Below are positions 43,480-52,762 of a stretch of 64,000 nucleotides of DNA, piece after piece. This stretch comes from Pseudomonas koreensis (GTDB taxonomy: Bacteria > Pseudomonadota > Gammaproteobacteria > Pseudomonadales > Pseudomonadaceae). Within the stretch, counting starts at the first letter, position 1, and each line of letters begins with the position of its first letter. Both the position numbers and the translations under genes were made by a program. The notes beneath the pieces were generated by a model, which worked only from the letters and a program-made list of their open reading frames with translations, did no database searches and had not been told where the DNA came from. The stretch covers positions 103,742 through 167,741 of the forward strand of contig NZ_JAOEJU010000012.1 in assembly GCF_025447595.1 (NCBI RefSeq), given 5' to 3'.

Positions 43480-44931
43480 ATGCATCAATTGACTCTGGCC
43501 GAGATCGCCCGCGGTCTCGCCGATAAAAAGTTTTCCTCCGAAGAGCTGACCAAAGTCCTGCTGGCGCGTATTACCCAGCTCGATCCACAGCTCAACAGTT
43601 TCATCAGCCTCACCGAAGAGCTGGCCCTCGAGCAGGCGAAAGCCGCCGACGCGCGCCGGGCCAATGGTGAGAGCGGCGCCCTGCTCGGTGCGCCGATCGC
43701 CCACAAGGACCTGTTCTGCACCCAGGGCATCCGCACCAGCTGCGGCTCGAAGATGCTCGACAACTTCAAGGCCCCGTACGACGCCACCGTGGTCGCCAAA
43801 CTGGCTGCTGCCGGCACCGTGACCCTGGGCAAGACCAACATGGACGAATTCGCCATGGGCTCGGCCAACGAGTCGAGCTGGTACGGCGCGGTGAAAAACC
43901 CGTGGAACCTGGAACACGTACCGGGCGGTTCGTCCGGTGGTTCGGCTGCCGCTGTTGCCGCACGTCTGCTGCCAGCCGCCACAGCCACCGACACTGGCGG
44001 CTCGATCCGCCAGCCGGCTGCGTTCACCAACCTCACCGGCCTGAAGCCGACCTACGGTCGCGTGTCGCGTTGGGGCATGATCGCTTACGCCTCCAGCCTC
44101 GATCAGGGCGGCCCTCTGGCTCGCACGGCCGAAGACTGCGCGATTTTGTTGCAAGGTATGGCCGGCTTCGATCCGAACGACTCCACCAGCATCGATGAGC
44201 CTGTGCCGGACTACGCCGCCGGTCTGAACGGCTCGCTGCAGGGCCTGCGCATCGGCGTACCGAAGGAATACTTCGGCGCCGGTCTCGACCCGCGCATCGC
44301 CGACCTGATCCAGAACAGCATCAAAGAGCTGCAGAAGCTCGGTGCCGTGATCAAGGAAATCAGCCTGCCGAACATGCAGCACGCGATTCCTGCGTATTAC
44401 GTGATCGCGCCGGCAGAGGCTTCCTCCAACCTGTCGCGTTTCGACGGCGTGCGCTTCGGCCACCGCTGCGAAGATCCGAAGAACCTGGAAGACCTGTACA
44501 AGCGCTCCCGCGGCGAAGGTTTCGGGCCTGAAGTACAGCGCCGGATCATGGTCGGTGCCTACGCGCTGTCCGCCGGTTACTACGACGCCTACTACCTGAA
44601 AGCGCAGAAGATCCGTCGCCTGGTGAAGAACGACTTCATGACGGCATTTAATGAAGTCGACATCATCCTCGGCCCGACCACGCCGAACCCGGCCTGGAAA
44701 CTCGGCGCCAAGAACAGCGACCCGGTCGCTGCCTACCTGGAAGACGTCTACACCATCACCGCCAACCTCGCGGGCCTGCCGGGCCTGTCGATGCCGGCCG
44801 GTTTTGTCGACGGTCTGCCGGTTGGCGTACAGCTGCTCGCGCCGTATTTCCAGGAAGGCCGTTTGCTCAACGTTGCGCACCAGTATCAGCTGAACACTGA
44901 CTGGCACACCCGCACCCCAACCGGCTTCTGA
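43480..44931 (+). CDS. gatA: aspartyl/glutamyl-tRNA amidotransferase subunit A
   Basis: A 483-residue amidase-signature glutaminase that supplies ammonia for transamidation. The Lys-cisSer-Ser triad region is clear: IAHKDLFCTQG (Lys) and GGSSGGSAAAVAARLLPAAT with DTGGSIRQPA (cis-Ser and Ser). It lies between gatC and gatB with tight spacing. Start MHQLTLAEIARG is well supported. Confidence 0.96.
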   Translation: MHQLTLAEIARGLADKKFSSEELTKVLLARITQLDPQLNSFISLTEELALEQAKAADARRANGESGALLGAPIAHKDLFCTQGIRTSCGSKMLDNFKAPYDATVVAKLAAAGTVTLGKTNMDEFAMGSANESSWYGAVKNPWNLEHVPGGSSGGSAAAVAARLLPAATATDTGGSIRQPAAFTNLTGLKPTYGRVSRWGMIAYASSLDQGGPLARTAEDCAILLQGMAGFDPNDSTSIDEPVPDYAAGLNGSLQGLRIGVPKEYFGAGLDPRIADLIQNSIKELQKLGAVIKEISLPNMQHAIPAYYVIAPAEASSNLSRFDGVRFGHRCEDPKNLEDLYKRSRGEGFGPEVQRRIMVGAYALSAGYYDAYYLKAQKIRRLVKNDFMTAFNEVDIILGPTTPNPAWKLGAKNSDPVAAYLEDVYTITANLAGLPGLSMPAGFVDGLPVGVQLLAPYFQEGRLLNVAHQYQLNTDWHTRTPTGF

Positions 44932-44941
44932 GGAGACACAC

Positions 44942-46387
44942 ATGCAATGGGAAGTCGTGATCGGGCTGGAGATTCACACCCAGCTCACCACCCGGTCGAA
45001 AATCTTTTCCGGTAGTTCCACCACGTTCGGTTCCGAGCCGAACACCCAGGCCAGCCTGATCGACCTGGGCATGCCCGGCGTGTTGCCGGTGCTGAACCAG
45101 GAAGCGGTGCGCATGGCGGTGATGTTCGGTCTGGCGATTGACGCCGAGATCGGCCAGCACAACGTGTTCGCCCGCAAGAACTACTTCTACCCGGACCTGC
45201 CGAAGGGTTACCAGATCAGCCAGATGGAATTGCCGATCGTCGGCAAGGGCCACCTGGACATCGCCCTGGAAGACGGCACGGTCAAACGCGTCGGCATCAC
45301 CCGTGCGCACCTGGAAGAAGACGCCGGCAAGAGCCTGCACGAAGAATTCAGCGGTGCCACCGGCATCGACCTGAACCGTGCCGGCACGCCGCTGCTGGAA
45401 ATCGTGTCCGAGCCTGACATGCGCAGCGCCAAGGAAGCCGTGGCTTACGTCAAGGCGATCCACGCGCTGGTGCGTTACCTGGGCATCTGCGACGGCAACA
45501 TGGCCGAAGGTTCGCTGCGTTGCGACTGCAACGTGTCGATCCGTCCAAAAGGCCAGGCCGAGTTCGGCACCCGCTGCGAGATCAAGAACGTCAACTCGTT
45601 CCGTTTCATCGAGAAGGCGATCAACTCCGAGATCCAGCGTCAGATCGACCTGATCGAAGACGGCGGCAAAGTGATCCAGCAGACCCGTCTGTACGACCCG
45701 AACAAGGACGAGACCCGTCCGATGCGCAGCAAGGAAGAAGCCAACGACTACCGTTACTTCCCCGATCCGGACCTGCTGCCGGTGGTCATCGAGGATTCGT
45801 TCCTCAATGACGTGCGCACCACCCTGCCGGAGCTGCCACCGCAGAAGCGCGAGCGCTTCCAGAGTGCTTTCGGTCTGTCGGCGTACGACGCCAACGTGCT
45901 GGCCACCAGCCGTGAGCAGGCGGACTACTTCGAGAAGGTCGCAGCCATCGGCGGCGACGCCAAACTGGCGGCGAACTGGGTGATGGTCGAGTTGGGCAGC
46001 CTGCTCAACAAGCAGAACCTGGACATTGAGGATTCGCCGGTTTCAGCCGAGCAACTGGGCGGCATGCTGTTGCGCATCAAGGACAACACCATTTCCGGCA
46101 AAATCGCCAAGGTCGTGTTCGAAGCAATGGCCAACGGCGAAGGCAGCGCAGACGAGATCATCGAAAAGCGCGGCCTGAAGCAGGTTACCGACACCGGCGC
46201 AATCTCGGCGGTGCTGGACGAAATGCTCGCGGCCAACGCCGAGCAAGTCGAGCAATACCGTGCGGCAGACGAAGCCAAGCGCGGCAAGATGTTCGGTTTC
46301 TTCGTCGGTCAGGCCATGAAAGCCTCCAAAGGCAAGGCCAACCCGCAGCAAGTGAACGAACTGCTGAAAAGCAAGCTCGAAGGCTGA
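44942..46387 (+). CDS. gatB: aspartyl/glutamyl-tRNA amidotransferase subunit B
   Basis: A 481-residue tRNA-binding kinase/transamidase subunit. The cradle domain shows VVIGLEIHTQL, QIDLIEDGGKVIQQTRLYDP and PMRSKEEANDYRYFPDPDLLPV; the C-terminal helical YqeY-like domain contacts tRNA. Last gene of gatCAB, 10 bases after gatA; followed by a REPIN. Confidence 0.96.
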   Translation: MQWEVVIGLEIHTQLTTRSKIFSGSSTTFGSEPNTQASLIDLGMPGVLPVLNQEAVRMAVMFGLAIDAEIGQHNVFARKNYFYPDLPKGYQISQMELPIVGKGHLDIALEDGTVKRVGITRAHLEEDAGKSLHEEFSGATGIDLNRAGTPLLEIVSEPDMRSAKEAVAYVKAIHALVRYLGICDGNMAEGSLRCDCNVSIRPKGQAEFGTRCEIKNVNSFRFIEKAINSEIQRQIDLIEDGGKVIQQTRLYDPNKDETRPMRSKEEANDYRYFPDPDLLPVVIEDSFLNDVRTTLPELPPQKRERFQSAFGLSAYDANVLATSREQADYFEKVAAIGGDAKLAANWVMVELGSLLNKQNLDIEDSPVSAEQLGGMLLRIKDNTISGKIAKVVFEAMANGEGSADEIIEKRGLKQVTDTGAISAVLDEMLAANAEQVEQYRAADEAKRGKMFGFFVGQAMKASKGKANPQQVNELLKSKLEG

Positions 46388-46424
46388 CCACAATGGAGCC
46401 AGATCCAAAGCCTGGCTCTGATCC

Positions 46425-46515
46425 CTGTGGGAGCGGGCTTGCCCGCGAAGGCGTTGTGACATTCAACATTAATGCTGAATGTCACGCCCCCTTCGCGAGC
46501 AAGCTCGCTCCCACA
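46425..46515. repeat. REPIN with palindromic spacer
   Basis: Two inverted REP units (GTGGGAGCGGGCTTGCCCGCG and CGCGAGCAAGCTCGCTCCCAC) flank a spacer that is itself palindromic: GTGACATTCA (46456-46465) against TGAATGTCAC (46476-46485). The whole unit could fold into one long hairpin. It lies downstream of gatB. Confidence 0.88.
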
Positions 46516-46536
46516 ATGGTTTCGGGAAACCTTTGA

Positions 46537-46911
46537 ATGAAGCGTCTACTCATCAGCTGCGCCCTGCTCTCTTTGCTGGCCGGTTGCGCCAGCACCGACA
46601 CCATCGACCCGCACGGTTACGACCAGACCGGCGTCGCCTCCTATTACGGTGCCAAGCACCACGGTAAACGCACCGCCAGCGGCGAAGCGTTCAACCAGAA
46701 TTCCCTGACCGCCGCCCACCGCCAGTTGCCGTTCGGCACGCGGGTGAAGGTCACCAACCTGAAAAACGATGAATCCGTCGTGGTCCGCATCAACGACCGT
46801 GGCCCGCACACCCGTGGCCGCCTGATCGATGTTTCACGTGCGGCGGCCGAACAGCTCGGTATGCTGCGCAGTGGAACCGCACGGGTCAGGATCCAGGCCC
46901 TCGACGACTGA
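46537..46911 (+). CDS. RlpA-like double-psi barrel lipoprotein
   Basis: A 124-residue lipoprotein of the RlpA family. Residues 1-16 are a lipoprotein signal and the lipobox LLAGC puts the lipidated cysteine at residue 17. The double-psi beta-barrel domain has GVASYYGAKHHGKRTASGE, LTAAHRQLPFGTRVKVTN and VVRINDRGPHTRGRLIDVS. Large RlpA proteins are lytic transglycosylases acting on naked glycan at septa; this one has no SPOR domain, so septal targeting and activity are uncertain. The next gene begins beyond its stop codon by about 13 bases. Confidence 0.9.
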   Translation: MKRLLISCALLSLLAGCASTDTIDPHGYDQTGVASYYGAKHHGKRTASGEAFNQNSLTAAHRQLPFGTRVKVTNLKNDESVVVRINDRGPHTRGRLIDVSRAAAEQLGMLRSGTARVRIQALDD

Positions 46912-46924
46912 TGGAGCGTCCACC

Positions 46925-48019
46925 ATTTTCGGACTGACCGACTTACCCCTGATCAGCGTGATCGAATTGCTCAGCGGGCTGTTCCTGCTGATCGCCGGCG
47001 CCGAACTGATGGTGCGCGCCGCCGTGCGCCTGGCCGCGCGCCTGCATGTACGACCGCTGATCATCGGCCTGACCATCGTCGCCCTCGGTAGCAGCGCCCC
47101 GCAAATGGCCGTCAGCCTGCAAGCCGTGCAGGCGCACACGCCGGACATCGCCGTCAGCAGCGTGATCGGCAGCAGCATTTTCAACATTCTTGTCACCCTC
47201 GGCCTGTCGGCGCTGATCATCCCGCTGCGGGTGTCGCGGCAACTGGTGCGCCTCGACATCCCGTTGATGATCGGCGCCAGCCTGCTGGTGTTCGTGCTGG
47301 CCTGGAATGAAGAACTCGGGCGCCTCGACGGCATTCTGCTGCTCGGTGCCCTTGCGCTTTACCTCGGATTGTTGCTGCGCCAGTCGCGGCACTCGACCCG
47401 CCCGCACTCCGATCAACCGCACGATCCGCAGGCGCCGTGGTTCACCAGCCTGCTGATGATTGTCGGCGGTCTGGGCATGCTGGTGTTCGCCGGGCACTTG
47501 CTGCTGGGTGCAGCCGTGGTCGTCGCCACCGACCTGGGATTCTCCGAACGGGTGATCGGCCTGACCGTGGTCGCGGTCGGCACCTCGCTGCCTGAACTAG
47601 CCACCTCGCTGATAGCCGCGCTGCGCGGTCAGCGAGACATTGCCGTGGGCAACGTGATCGGCGCCAACCTGTTCAACCTGCTCGGGGTGCTGGGCCTCAC
47701 CGCGCTGATCGCGCCGACGCCGTTATCGGTCTCGCCGAACGCACTGGATTTCGACCTGCCGGTGATGCTCGGCGTCGCGGCGTTGTGCCTGCCGGTGTTC
47801 TATTCCGGTTACCGCGTAACCCGCGCTGAAGGCCTGTTGCTACTCGGTTTGTATCTGGCTTATGGGCTGCATGTGGTGTCGTTCACCACCGGCATGCCAC
47901 TGGCCGGCAAGCTCGAGCGACTGATGCTGTTTTATGTGCTGCCGACGCTGCTGGCGTTTCTGTTTTTCACGTCCGTACGCGCCTGGCGCCGCCAACACCA
48001 CAAGAGGGATGTGCCATGA
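46925..48019 (+). CDS. calcium/sodium antiporter (CaCA family; start uncertain)
   Basis: A membrane protein of about 364 residues with ten or eleven hydrophobic helices in two homologous halves, the hallmark of calcium/cation antiporters (YrbG-like). The alpha repeats are visible as PLIIGLTIVALGSSAPQMAVS and GLTVVAVGTSLPELATS, with conserved G-T/S-S-A/L-P. The start is unclear: there is no ATG after the RlpA stop. ATT at 46925 has GGAG eight bases upstream; GTG at 46958 would start inside TM1. Stop overlaps the next gene by four bases. Confidence 0.83.
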   Translation: MFGLTDLPLISVIELLSGLFLLIAGAELMVRAAVRLAARLHVRPLIIGLTIVALGSSAPQMAVSLQAVQAHTPDIAVSSVIGSSIFNILVTLGLSALIIPLRVSRQLVRLDIPLMIGASLLVFVLAWNEELGRLDGILLLGALALYLGLLLRQSRHSTRPHSDQPHDPQAPWFTSLLMIVGGLGMLVFAGHLLLGAAVVVATDLGFSERVIGLTVVAVGTSLPELATSLIAALRGQRDIAVGNVIGANLFNLLGVLGLTALIAPTPLSVSPNALDFDLPVMLGVAALCLPVFYSGYRVTRAEGLLLLGLYLAYGLHVVSFTTGMPLAGKLERLMLFYVLPTLLAFLFFTSVRAWRRQHHKRDVP

Positions 48020-48396
48020 CCGAATCGAAGAAATCCGGGGTTGAAGTCCGCCGTCAGGTAATGGGCGACGCGTTTGTCGACCGCGCGCTGGGCAACGCCA
48101 CCGAGTTCACTCAACCCTTGCAGGATTTCGTCAACGAACACGCCTGGGGCGGCGTGTGGAATCGCGAAGGTCTGCCGCTGAAGACCCGCAGCCTGATCAC
48201 CCTCGCTGCGCTGACCGCGTTGAAGTGCCCGCAGGAATTGAAGGGCCACGTGCGCGGTGCGTTGAACAATGGCTGCACTGTCGATGAGATCCGCGAAGCG
48301 CTGCTGCATTGCGCGGTGTATGCCGGCGTACCGGCGGCAATCGATGCGTTCCGCGCGGCGCAGGAAGTGATCGATACCTACGAAAATCCCAAGTGA
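48016..48396 (+). CDS. carboxymuconolactone decarboxylase family protein
   Basis: A 126-residue CMD-family protein, nearer to PcaC (4-carboxymuconolactone decarboxylase, beta-ketoadipate pathway) than to AhpD because no CXXC peroxidatic pair exists. Typical blocks: LPLKTRSLITLAALTALKCPQELKGHVRGALNNGCTVDEIREALLHCAVYAG. No pca neighbours are present, so a decarboxylase role in protocatechuate breakdown is doubtful. It starts within the antiporter stop codon (ATGA), so it is co-translated with it. Confidence 0.88.
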   Translation: MTESKKSGVEVRRQVMGDAFVDRALGNATEFTQPLQDFVNEHAWGGVWNREGLPLKTRSLITLAALTALKCPQELKGHVRGALNNGCTVDEIREALLHCAVYAGVPAAIDAFRAAQEVIDTYENPK

Positions 48397-48426
48397 CTGA
48401 TTGAAATTTGCGCTGCCTGATCTGAC

Positions 48427-48524
48427 GCCTTCGCGGGCAAGCCCGCTCCCACAGTTTTTGGCGTTGTTAGTCAGATTCCAATAACACCTGATAACCCTGT
48501 GGGAGCGGGCTTGCTCGCGAAGAG
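48427..48524. repeat. REPIN
   Basis: Inverted REP units CGCGGGCAAGCCCGCTCCCAC (from 48432) and GTGGGAGCGGGCTTGCTCGCG (to about 48519), about 45 bases apart, between convergent genes. Confidence 0.85.
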
Positions 48525-48551
48525 GCCCGAAAGATCAAACCAGTTCTCAGG

Positions 48552-49493
48552 CTAGATCCACCCGCCCCACTGCAAGAAGAAGATCCCGATGTTGGTGGTG
48601 ATCGCCGCCATCAACGTGGTCAGCACGATGATCGCCGCCGCCAGCTCATGGTTGCCCTGCGCCGCACGGGCCATGACAAAACTGGCGGCAGCAGTCGGGC
48701 TGCCGAAGTACAGAAACAGAATCCCCAGCTCCGCCCCGCGAAAGCCCCACAGCCATGCACCCAGCGTGGCGATCACCGGCAGGCCGACCATCTTCACCAG
48801 ACTCGAACTGAGCGCCATGTTGCCGCTCTTGCGCAGCGCCGCCAGCGACAGCGTGCCGCCAATGCAGATCAGGGCCAGCGGCAGCGTGGTCTGCGCCAGA
48901 TACTGGCCGGAGGTTTCCAGCCAGCCCGGCAGACCGATCTTGAAATAGGCGAACGGCGCCGCCGCGATCACACTGATGATCAGTGGATTGCTGACCACGC
49001 TTTTGCAGATGCTCCACGGATCGGACTTGATCACCGGGCTGTACACCGCCAGTACGATGGTCGACAGGGTGTTGTAGAACAGAATCACCAGCGCCGCGAG
49101 AATCGCCCCGAGGGAAATCCCGTAGTCGCCGTACATGCTCGCCGCCAGCGCCAGGCCGATCACCCCGTTGTTACCGCGAAACGCGCCTTGGGTGTAGATG
49201 CCGCGATCTTCACGCGGACAACGGAAAATCGCCCAGCCCCAGGCCACGGCAAAACTGACCAGCGTGGCCAGTGCGAAATAGATCAGCAGCGCCGGTTGCA
49301 ACGCGGCGTGCAGGTCGGCATGCAGGATGCCGAGAAACAGCAGCGCCGGCATGGTGACGTTGAACACCAGCGACGAAGCTGTGTGGATGAAGTTGTCGTT
49401 GATCCAGTCGATGCGCTTGAGCAGCACACCGAGAAACAGCATGGCAAACACCGGCGCGGTGATGTTCAGGGTTTCGAGGAAGATAGCCAGCAT
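48552..49493 (-). CDS. AEC family transporter
   Basis: A 313-residue integral membrane protein of the auxin efflux carrier (AEC) family, with ten hydrophobic helices. Residues FLGVLLKRIDWINDNF near the N-terminus and GNNGVIGLALAASMYGDYG are typical. Bacterial AEC members move malate, citrate or amino-acid derivatives; the substrate is unknown here. It stands alone, flanked on both sides by REPINs. Confidence 0.87.
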   Translation of the reverse strand: MLAIFLETLNITAPVFAMLFLGVLLKRIDWINDNFIHTASSLVFNVTMPALLFLGILHADLHAALQPALLIYFALATLVSFAVAWGWAIFRCPREDRGIYTQGAFRGNNGVIGLALAASMYGDYGISLGAILAALVILFYNTLSTIVLAVYSPVIKSDPWSICKSVVSNPLIISVIAAAPFAYFKIGLPGWLETSGQYLAQTTLPLALICIGGTLSLAALRKSGNMALSSSLVKMVGLPVIATLGAWLWGFRGAELGILFLYFGSPTAAASFVMARAAQGNHELAAAIIVLTTLMAAITTNIGIFFLQWGGWI

Positions 49494-49570
49494 GCCGGGG
49501 AGCCTTGGAGGTGAGCGTCGTTAGGGGGCTAATGATAAGCCACAAGTTCTCCGGCGTCTGGTCGAACGCT

Positions 49571-49667
49571 ATCGCGAGCGGGCTCGCTCCCACATTGATC
49601 TTCGGTGCACACACAATTTGTGCAACGAAGAAGATCTCGGTGGGAGCGAGCCTGCTCGCGATGCAGG
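49571..49667. repeat. REPIN with paired spacer
   Basis: Inverted REP units CGCGAGCGGGCTCGCTCCCAC (about 49573-49593) and GTGGGAGCGAGCCTGCTCGCG (about 49640-49660). The spacer contains GATCTTC and TGTGC arms that pair with GCACA and AAGATC, extending the hairpin. Confidence 0.85.
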
Positions 49668-49677
49668 CGACTCGGTC

Positions 49678-51231
49678 TCAGGTGATAGGCGCCGGATTGA
49701 ACAACGTAATGTCGTTATGCAGCTTGTGCTTCTCCGCCCACGTCTGTTGCTTGCCGCTCGCCACATCCAGGTAGTAGTGGAACAACTCCCAGCCCAATTC
49801 CTCGATGGTCGCGCGCCCGGTTGCTATCCGCCCGGCATCGATATCGATCAGATCCGGCCAGCGCTGCGCCAGCTCGGTACGGGTCGAAACCTTCACCACC
49901 GGCGCCATGGCCAACCCATACGGCGTGCCACGTCCGGTAGTGAAAACGTGCAGGTTCATCCCCGCCGCCAGTTGCAACGTACCGCAGACAAAATCACTCG
50001 CTGGCGTCGCACAGAAAATCAAACCCTTCTGCTTGAACCGTTCCCCAGGGCCAAGCACACCGCTGATCGCGCTGCTGCCGGATTTGACGATCGAGCCCAG
50101 GGACTTCTCGACAATATTCGACAACCCGCCCTTCTTGTTGCCCGGCGTGGTGTTGGCGCTGCGATCCGCCTCACCCTTGGCCAGATAACGGTCATACCAG
50201 TCCATCTCGCGCACCAGTTCTTCGGCAACGGTTTTGGTCTGGGCCCGTGAAGTCAGCAAGTAAATCGCATCGCGCACTTCGGTGACTTCGGAAAACATCA
50301 CCGTCGCCCCCGCTCGCAGCAGCAAATCCGAGGCATACCCCAGCGCCGGGTTGGCAGTGATCCCGGAAAACGCATCGCTGCCACCGCACTGCATACCGAG
50401 GATCAGCTCGGACGCCGGCACGGTTTCCCGGCGGCGCTGGTCGAGTTTCTTCAGGCGGACTTCGGCCAGTTCCATGATCTGCTCGATCATCTCGGTGAAA
50501 CCGTGACTGGAATCCTGCAAGCGATACAACCATGGCTCGCTGAGATCCACCGACGCATCGTCCTCGTGCATCACCTGCCCGGCCTGCAATTTCTCGCAGC
50601 CCAGGCTGATCACCAGCGCCTCGCCACCGAGGTTCGGGTTGCGCGCCAGATTGCGCACGGTACGGATCGGGATGTACGCATCGGTGGCCGTGATGGCCAC
50701 ACCGCAGCCGTAACTGTGAGTCAGCGCCACCACGTCATCGACGTTCGGGTATTTCGGCAGCAACTCGTCCTTGATCCGTTTTACCGCGTGATCCAGCACC
50801 CCGGTGACGCATTGCACGGTGGTGGTGATCCCGAGGATGTTGCGCGTGCCGACGGTGCCGTCGGCATTGCGGTAACCCTCGAAGGTGAACCCTTCCAGCG
50901 GCGCCTGAGCGTCCGGCACATCGGTGGACAGCGGCAGGCTGTCCAGCGGCGGCGCGGTCGGCATGCGCAGTTGATCTTCCTTGACCCAACTGCCACGGGG
51001 AATCGGCTGCAACGCGTAGCCAATGATCTGGCCATAGCGAATCACCGTGCCGCCCTCGGGAATGTCCTCGAGGGTGACCTTGTGGCTCTGCGGAACAAAG
51101 TCCACCGTCACCAGGCCATCGGCGAATTCAGTGCCCGCAGGCACGCCCTGGTCGTTGACCACTACCACTACGTTGTCCCGCTCGTGCAGGCGGATGTAGC
51201 GCGGCGAGTCGGAATGTTCAATCAACTGCAT
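49678..51231 (-). CDS. garD: galactarate dehydratase (UxaA/GarD family)
   Basis: A 517-residue dehydratase that turns galactarate into 5-dehydro-4-deoxyglucarate. The N-terminal SAF domain (about 1-90) and the large UxaA-type domain are visible, with GYRNADGTVGTRNILGI, THSYGCGVAI and GMQCGGSDAFSGITANPALG. It is the last gene of kdgD - aldehyde dehydrogenase - MFS - garD, with 12 bases to the MFS stop; its product feeds KdgD. Altronate dehydratase (UxaA) is the alternative, but the context fits hexarate use. Confidence 0.9.
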   Translation of the reverse strand: MQLIEHSDSPRYIRLHERDNVVVVVNDQGVPAGTEFADGLVTVDFVPQSHKVTLEDIPEGGTVIRYGQIIGYALQPIPRGSWVKEDQLRMPTAPPLDSLPLSTDVPDAQAPLEGFTFEGYRNADGTVGTRNILGITTTVQCVTGVLDHAVKRIKDELLPKYPNVDDVVALTHSYGCGVAITATDAYIPIRTVRNLARNPNLGGEALVISLGCEKLQAGQVMHEDDASVDLSEPWLYRLQDSSHGFTEMIEQIMELAEVRLKKLDQRRRETVPASELILGMQCGGSDAFSGITANPALGYASDLLLRAGATVMFSEVTEVRDAIYLLTSRAQTKTVAEELVREMDWYDRYLAKGEADRSANTTPGNKKGGLSNIVEKSLGSIVKSGSSAISGVLGPGERFKQKGLIFCATPASDFVCGTLQLAAGMNLHVFTTGRGTPYGLAMAPVVKVSTRTELAQRWPDLIDIDAGRIATGRATIEELGWELFHYYLDVASGKQQTWAEKHKLHNDITLFNPAPIT

Positions 51232-51242
51232 GACGCCGCTCC

Positions 51243-52607
51243 TCAGGAATGCGCTTGAGACAATTTACCGGTGGCTTCAGAACCGCCATTGGTTGGCGGC
51301 TCTTTGAGGACCACACGTTTGATCGGGCCGACGATCACCAGATAGCTGAACACCGCCACCAGCGCATTGGCGCCGACGAACACCAGCGCCCATTTGAACG
51401 AACCGGTGGAGCTGATGATGTAGCCGATGACGATCGGGGTGGTGATCGATGCGATGTTGCCGAAGGTGTTGAACAGGCCGCCACTGAGACCGGCGATCTG
51501 TTTCGGCGAGGTGTCGGACACCACCGCCCAGCCCAGCGCCCCCACGCCTTTGCCGAAGAACGCCAGGGCCATGAAGCCGACCACCATCCATTCAACGTCG
51601 ACATAGTTGCACGCCACGATGCTGCTCGAAACCAGCAGGCCGGCAATGATCGGCGCCTTGCGAGCGAAAGTCAGCGAATGGCCCTTGCGCAGCAGGTAAT
51701 CGGAAATCACCCCGCCGAGGACGCCGCCGATAAAGCCGCAAATCGCCGGCAGCGAGGCAATGAAACCGGCCTTGAGAATGGTCATGCCACGTTCCTGCAC
51801 CAGATACACCGGGAACCAGGTCAGGAAGAAGTAGGTGATGCCGTTGATGCAGTACTGGCCGAGGTACACGCCGAGCATCATGCGATTGGTCAGCAGCTGG
51901 CGGATGTAATCCCATTTCGGGCCGTCTGCCTTTTTGCCTTGTTTCTGGTCCATGTCGACCATGCCGCCGTTGTCGGCGATGAACTTCACTTCTGCTTCGT
52001 TGGCCATCGGGTGTTGGCGCGGGCTGTGGATAACCTTCAGCCAGACCAGCGAGAACACGATGCCGAGCAGGCCCATGACGATGAACACGTGTTCCCAGCC
52101 GAAGGTGTAAACGATCCAGCCCATCAATGGCGCGAACAGCACGGTCGCAAAGTATTGCGCCGAGTTGAAGATCGCCGAAGCGGTGCCACGTTCAGCCGTC
52201 GGGAACCAGGCCGCCACGATGCGTGCGTTACCGGGGAATGATGGCGCCTCGGCCAGACCGACCAGGAAGCGCAGCATGAACAGCGCGACGATGGCCGTGG
52301 ACATACCGAACTCACCGACGAAGCCCTGCAGCACGGTGAACAGCGACCAGGTGAAAATGCTCAGCGCGTAGACTTTTTTCGAGCCGAAACGATCGAGCAG
52401 CCAGCCGCCGGGAATTTGCCCGGCCACGTAGGCCCAACCGAATGCAGAGAAGATGTAGCCGAGGGTGACCGCGTCGATGCCGAGGTCTTTTTGCAAACTG
52501 GAACCGGCGATCGCGATGGTGGCGCGGTCGGCGTAGTTGATCGTGGTCACCAGGAACAGCATGAGCAAGATCAAATAGCGGACGTGAGTCGGCTTGGACG
52601 ATTGCAT
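51243..52607 (-). CDS. MFS hexarate transporter (GudP-like)
   Basis: A 454-residue major facilitator with about twelve helices, of the anion:cation symporter group that includes GudP, GarP and ExuT. The pattern LLMLFLVTTINYADRATIAIAGSSLQKDLG at the N-terminus and DRFGSKKVY in the loop 2-3 are characteristic. The start MQSSKPTHVRYL at 52607 is chosen; the longer upstream frame is not conserved. It presumably imports galactarate/glucarate. A REPIN separates it from the upstream aldehyde dehydrogenase gene. Confidence 0.9.
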   Translation of the reverse strand: MQSSKPTHVRYLILLMLFLVTTINYADRATIAIAGSSLQKDLGIDAVTLGYIFSAFGWAYVAGQIPGGWLLDRFGSKKVYALSIFTWSLFTVLQGFVGEFGMSTAIVALFMLRFLVGLAEAPSFPGNARIVAAWFPTAERGTASAIFNSAQYFATVLFAPLMGWIVYTFGWEHVFIVMGLLGIVFSLVWLKVIHSPRQHPMANEAEVKFIADNGGMVDMDQKQGKKADGPKWDYIRQLLTNRMMLGVYLGQYCINGITYFFLTWFPVYLVQERGMTILKAGFIASLPAICGFIGGVLGGVISDYLLRKGHSLTFARKAPIIAGLLVSSSIVACNYVDVEWMVVGFMALAFFGKGVGALGWAVVSDTSPKQIAGLSGGLFNTFGNIASITTPIVIGYIISSTGSFKWALVFVGANALVAVFSYLVIVGPIKRVVLKEPPTNGGSEATGKLSQAHS

Positions 52608-52661
52608 GTAGATGTACTCCCACTGATTATTTTTATGCGCGGGTGAATCTTCTTTGGTTTT

Positions 52662-52751
52662 TTGTGGGAGCTGGCCTGCCGGCGATGCAACCACCTCGGT
52701 GTTTCAGTTACACCGCAGTGATGCCATCGCTGGCAGGCCAGCTTCCACAGG
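52662..52751. repeat. REPIN inside the hexarate operon
   Basis: Inverted units GTGGGAGCTGGCCTGCC (from 52664) and GGCAGGCCAGCTTCCAC (to 52748), with a paired CGGTGT/ACACCG spacer. It lies between two genes of one operon and may affect mRNA stability between them. Confidence 0.82.
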
Positions 52752-52762
52752 TATTGCGTGGA

